Of a stretch of DNA of 64,000 bases, positions 62,788 to 64,000 are shown piece after piece (the first letter of the stretch is position 1; each line of letters opens with the position of its first letter). A model generated the notes under the pieces. That model was not told the origin of the DNA and searched no databases. It saw nothing but the letters and a program-made list of their open reading frames with translations. Source of the stretch: Phyllobacterium zundukense (lineage in GTDB: Bacteria > Pseudomonadota > Alphaproteobacteria > Rhizobiales > Rhizobiaceae); assembly GCF_002764115.1 (NCBI RefSeq), contig NZ_CP017940.1, positions 434,001 through 498,000 on the forward strand. The letters run 5' to 3'. The translations under genes and the position numbers were made by a program.

Positions 62788-63684
62788 ATGTCATTTCTGA
62801 ATTCCGCCGCGGTGTTGCTTGTCTTGACGGGCACGTTTCTCGGATTGACGCTGCCGTTCGGCAAACTGGCATTCGCGGCGGGTATAACACCGTCGCTCTG
62901 GGCATTCGTCATCTCGACCGGTGCGGGAACCGTGCTTCTGACGGCATTCCTCGTTATGGGAAAACGCCCACGTGTCAGTTCGCGTATGCTGCGCTACTAC
63001 GTCATCACCGCGCTTATCTCTTACGCGATACCCAACTTCATGACCCTGTCGGCAATTCCGCATCTTGGATCCGGCTATACCGGGATCATGTACACGCTGT
63101 CGCCGGTGTTCACGCTGCTGCTGTCGATTCTGTTCAAGATGCGCAGGCCCAATCTTCTCGGCCTGCTTGGCATATTTGTGGGGTTTGCGGGGGCCGTTCT
63201 CGTTGGTTTTACGCGTGGCCAGGTCGGCCAGCCTGCCGATCCTCTCTGGGTGGGTATCGGCCTGCTCATCCCCGTGCTGCTTGCACTGGGTAATGTCTAT
63301 CGCACCATCGACTGGCCGGATGGCGCCGATCCGACCGAGCTTGCGGCGGGTAGTCATTTGACGACGGCGCTGCTGCTTATCCCGGTGATTTTCTACATGA
63401 CTGGCGCGTTCCCGGTAGCACCACTCGGCGATGTGCCATGGCTGGTGTTCTTCCAGGTCCTGGCCTCTGCCTGCATGTTTGCGCTTTATTTTCGGCTTCA
63501 GGCGGTCGGTGGACCGGTTTATCTCAGCCAGATCGGATATGTGGGAGCAGCGGTCGCCCTGCTTGCCGGAACGCTGTTCCTCGGGGAAGTGTACCAGCTC
63601 GCGACCTGGGTAGGGGCGGTCATCATCACGATCGGCGTTCTGATGACCACGAAAGCCCAGCGCATGGCAGCCAAGGCCGCTTAG
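62788..63684 (+). CDS. DMT/EamA family transporter
   Basis: A 298-aa protein with ten membrane segments in two EamA repeats. [24 protein letters not shown] starts the first. Substrate not predictable. The stop overlaps the end of the convergent ubiG gene by a few bases. Confidence 0.85.
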   Translation: MSFLNSAAVLLVLTGTFLGLTLPFGKLAFAAGITPSLWAFVISTGAGTVLLTAFLVMGKRPRVSSRMLRYYVITALISYAIPNFMTLSAIPHLGSGYTGIMYTLSPVFTLLLSILFKMRRPNLLGLLGIFVGFAGAVLVGFTRGQVGQPADPLWVGIGLLIPVLLALGNVYRTIDWPDGADPTELAAGSHLTTALLLIPVIFYMTGAFPVAPLGDVPWLVFFQVLASACMFALYFRLQAVGGPVYLSQIGYVGAAVALLAGTLFLGEVYQLATWVGAVIITIGVLMTTKAQRMAAKAA

Positions 63685-64000
63685 GGCCTTATTGCAAGAA
63701 CCATATAGTTGACATCGGTGTCGTTCGAGCGATTCCAGCTGTCGGCAAAGGGATTGTAGGTCACGCCGACCTTTTCGACGATCTCAAGGCCGGCACGCAC
63801 CAAGGCGGTTTCGAGCTCTTCAGGACGGACGAGCTTTTCGTATTGGTGTGTGCCGCGCGGCAACCAGCGCAGGACATATTCGGCGCCGAAAATGGCAAGA
63901 CCGAGTGCCTTCAATGTCCGGTTGATGGTGGCGACAAAGGTCATGCCGCCGGGCTTCACCATCTGCGAACAGGCCGACATATAGAGATCAACATCGGCGA
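63681..64000 (-). CDS. ubiG: ubiquinone O-methyltransferase UbiG, 3' part
   Basis: The window holds the C-terminal 106 codons. The strands [21 protein letters not shown], then [23 protein letters not shown] and [17 protein letters not shown], are characteristic of UbiG. The gene continues past the right edge, so the SAM-binding motif I is not seen. It performs two O-methylations in ubiquinone synthesis. Convergent with the transporter gene. Confidence 0.9.
   Translation of the reverse strand, partial: ADVDLYMSACSQMVKPGGMTFVATINRTLKALGLAIFGAEYVLRWLPRGTHQYEKLVRPEELETALVRAGLEIVEKVGVTYNPFADSWNRSNDTDVNYMVLAIRP

Overview
The window looks like chromosomal DNA of an alphaproteobacterium of the order Hyphomicrobiales (Rhizobiales), most like the Brucellaceae/Phyllobacteriaceae. 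The evidence is the gene content and order: argH-lptM-lysA-TIGR02302, hbd-etfA-etfB, ftsE-ftsX with DUF2125 and plsC nearby, secA-parvulin-argJ-GNAT-mutT, and grxC-nitrilase-DUF1178. The background is GC-rich and carries small mosaic intergenic palindromes. I worked only from the sequence and reading frames; family names come from recognised motifs, not from searches.

Layout. 1-29.7 kb is core chromosome. It holds a ParE-like toxin pair cut by the left edge, lipid and envelope genes (DUF2125, plsC, YdcF), ftsX-ftsE, hpt, a giant Gln-rich membrane protein, lysA-lptM-argH, tlpA, a DEAD-box helicase, exoD, terC, hbd-etfAB, a rhomboid protease, a cobalamin adenosyltransferase, gluQRS, an AlkA-like glycosylase, an HNH nuclease, dsbB and yqaA. 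Four copies of a ~180-bp palindromic mosaic repeat lie downstream of plsC, lysA, argH and gluQRS, all in the same orientation. The ftsE-ftsX junction has been opened by ~344 bp of inverted-duplicated sequence.

29.7-49.0 kb is an integrative element. It starts at the 3' end of a tRNA-Leu(CAA) gene with a P4-type tyrosine integrase and probably ends at an imperfect copy of that tRNA end near 49,026-49,041. It has two parts. The integrase-proximal part is AT-richer cargo: an orphan TIR-like NAD-hydrolase candidate, DUF5677, an excisionase-like HTH protein, a lipoprotein, a 1271-aa SIR2 protein resembling defence-associated sirtuins, a glycosylase-fold-like protein, an unknown possibly nuclease-fold protein, and a membrane protein ending in an SSB-like acidic tip. 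A serine recombinase, a DUF1254 gene and a broken second recombinase follow. The distal part is a compact leftward operon: AlpA-type regulator, a 26-aa hydrophobic peptide, a 50-aa protein, an unknown protein, an archaeo-eukaryotic-type primase, an SF2 helicase with a possible iron-sulfur cysteine set, an AT-hook-like protein and a DUF5681 protein. Integrase plus AlpA plus primase/helicase, without capsid, tail or conjugation genes, resembles a phage satellite carrying anti-phage cargo.

49.0-64 kb is core again: two tandem paralogous lipoproteins at the island edge, an acetyltransferase and flippase pair for surface polysaccharide, secA, a periplasmic parvulin, argJ, a GNAT protein, mutT, a BioC/NDUFAF5-like methyltransferase, a comF gene broken by two frameshifts, grxC, a nitrilase-family amidase, DUF1178, a DMT transporter and the 3' end of ubiG.
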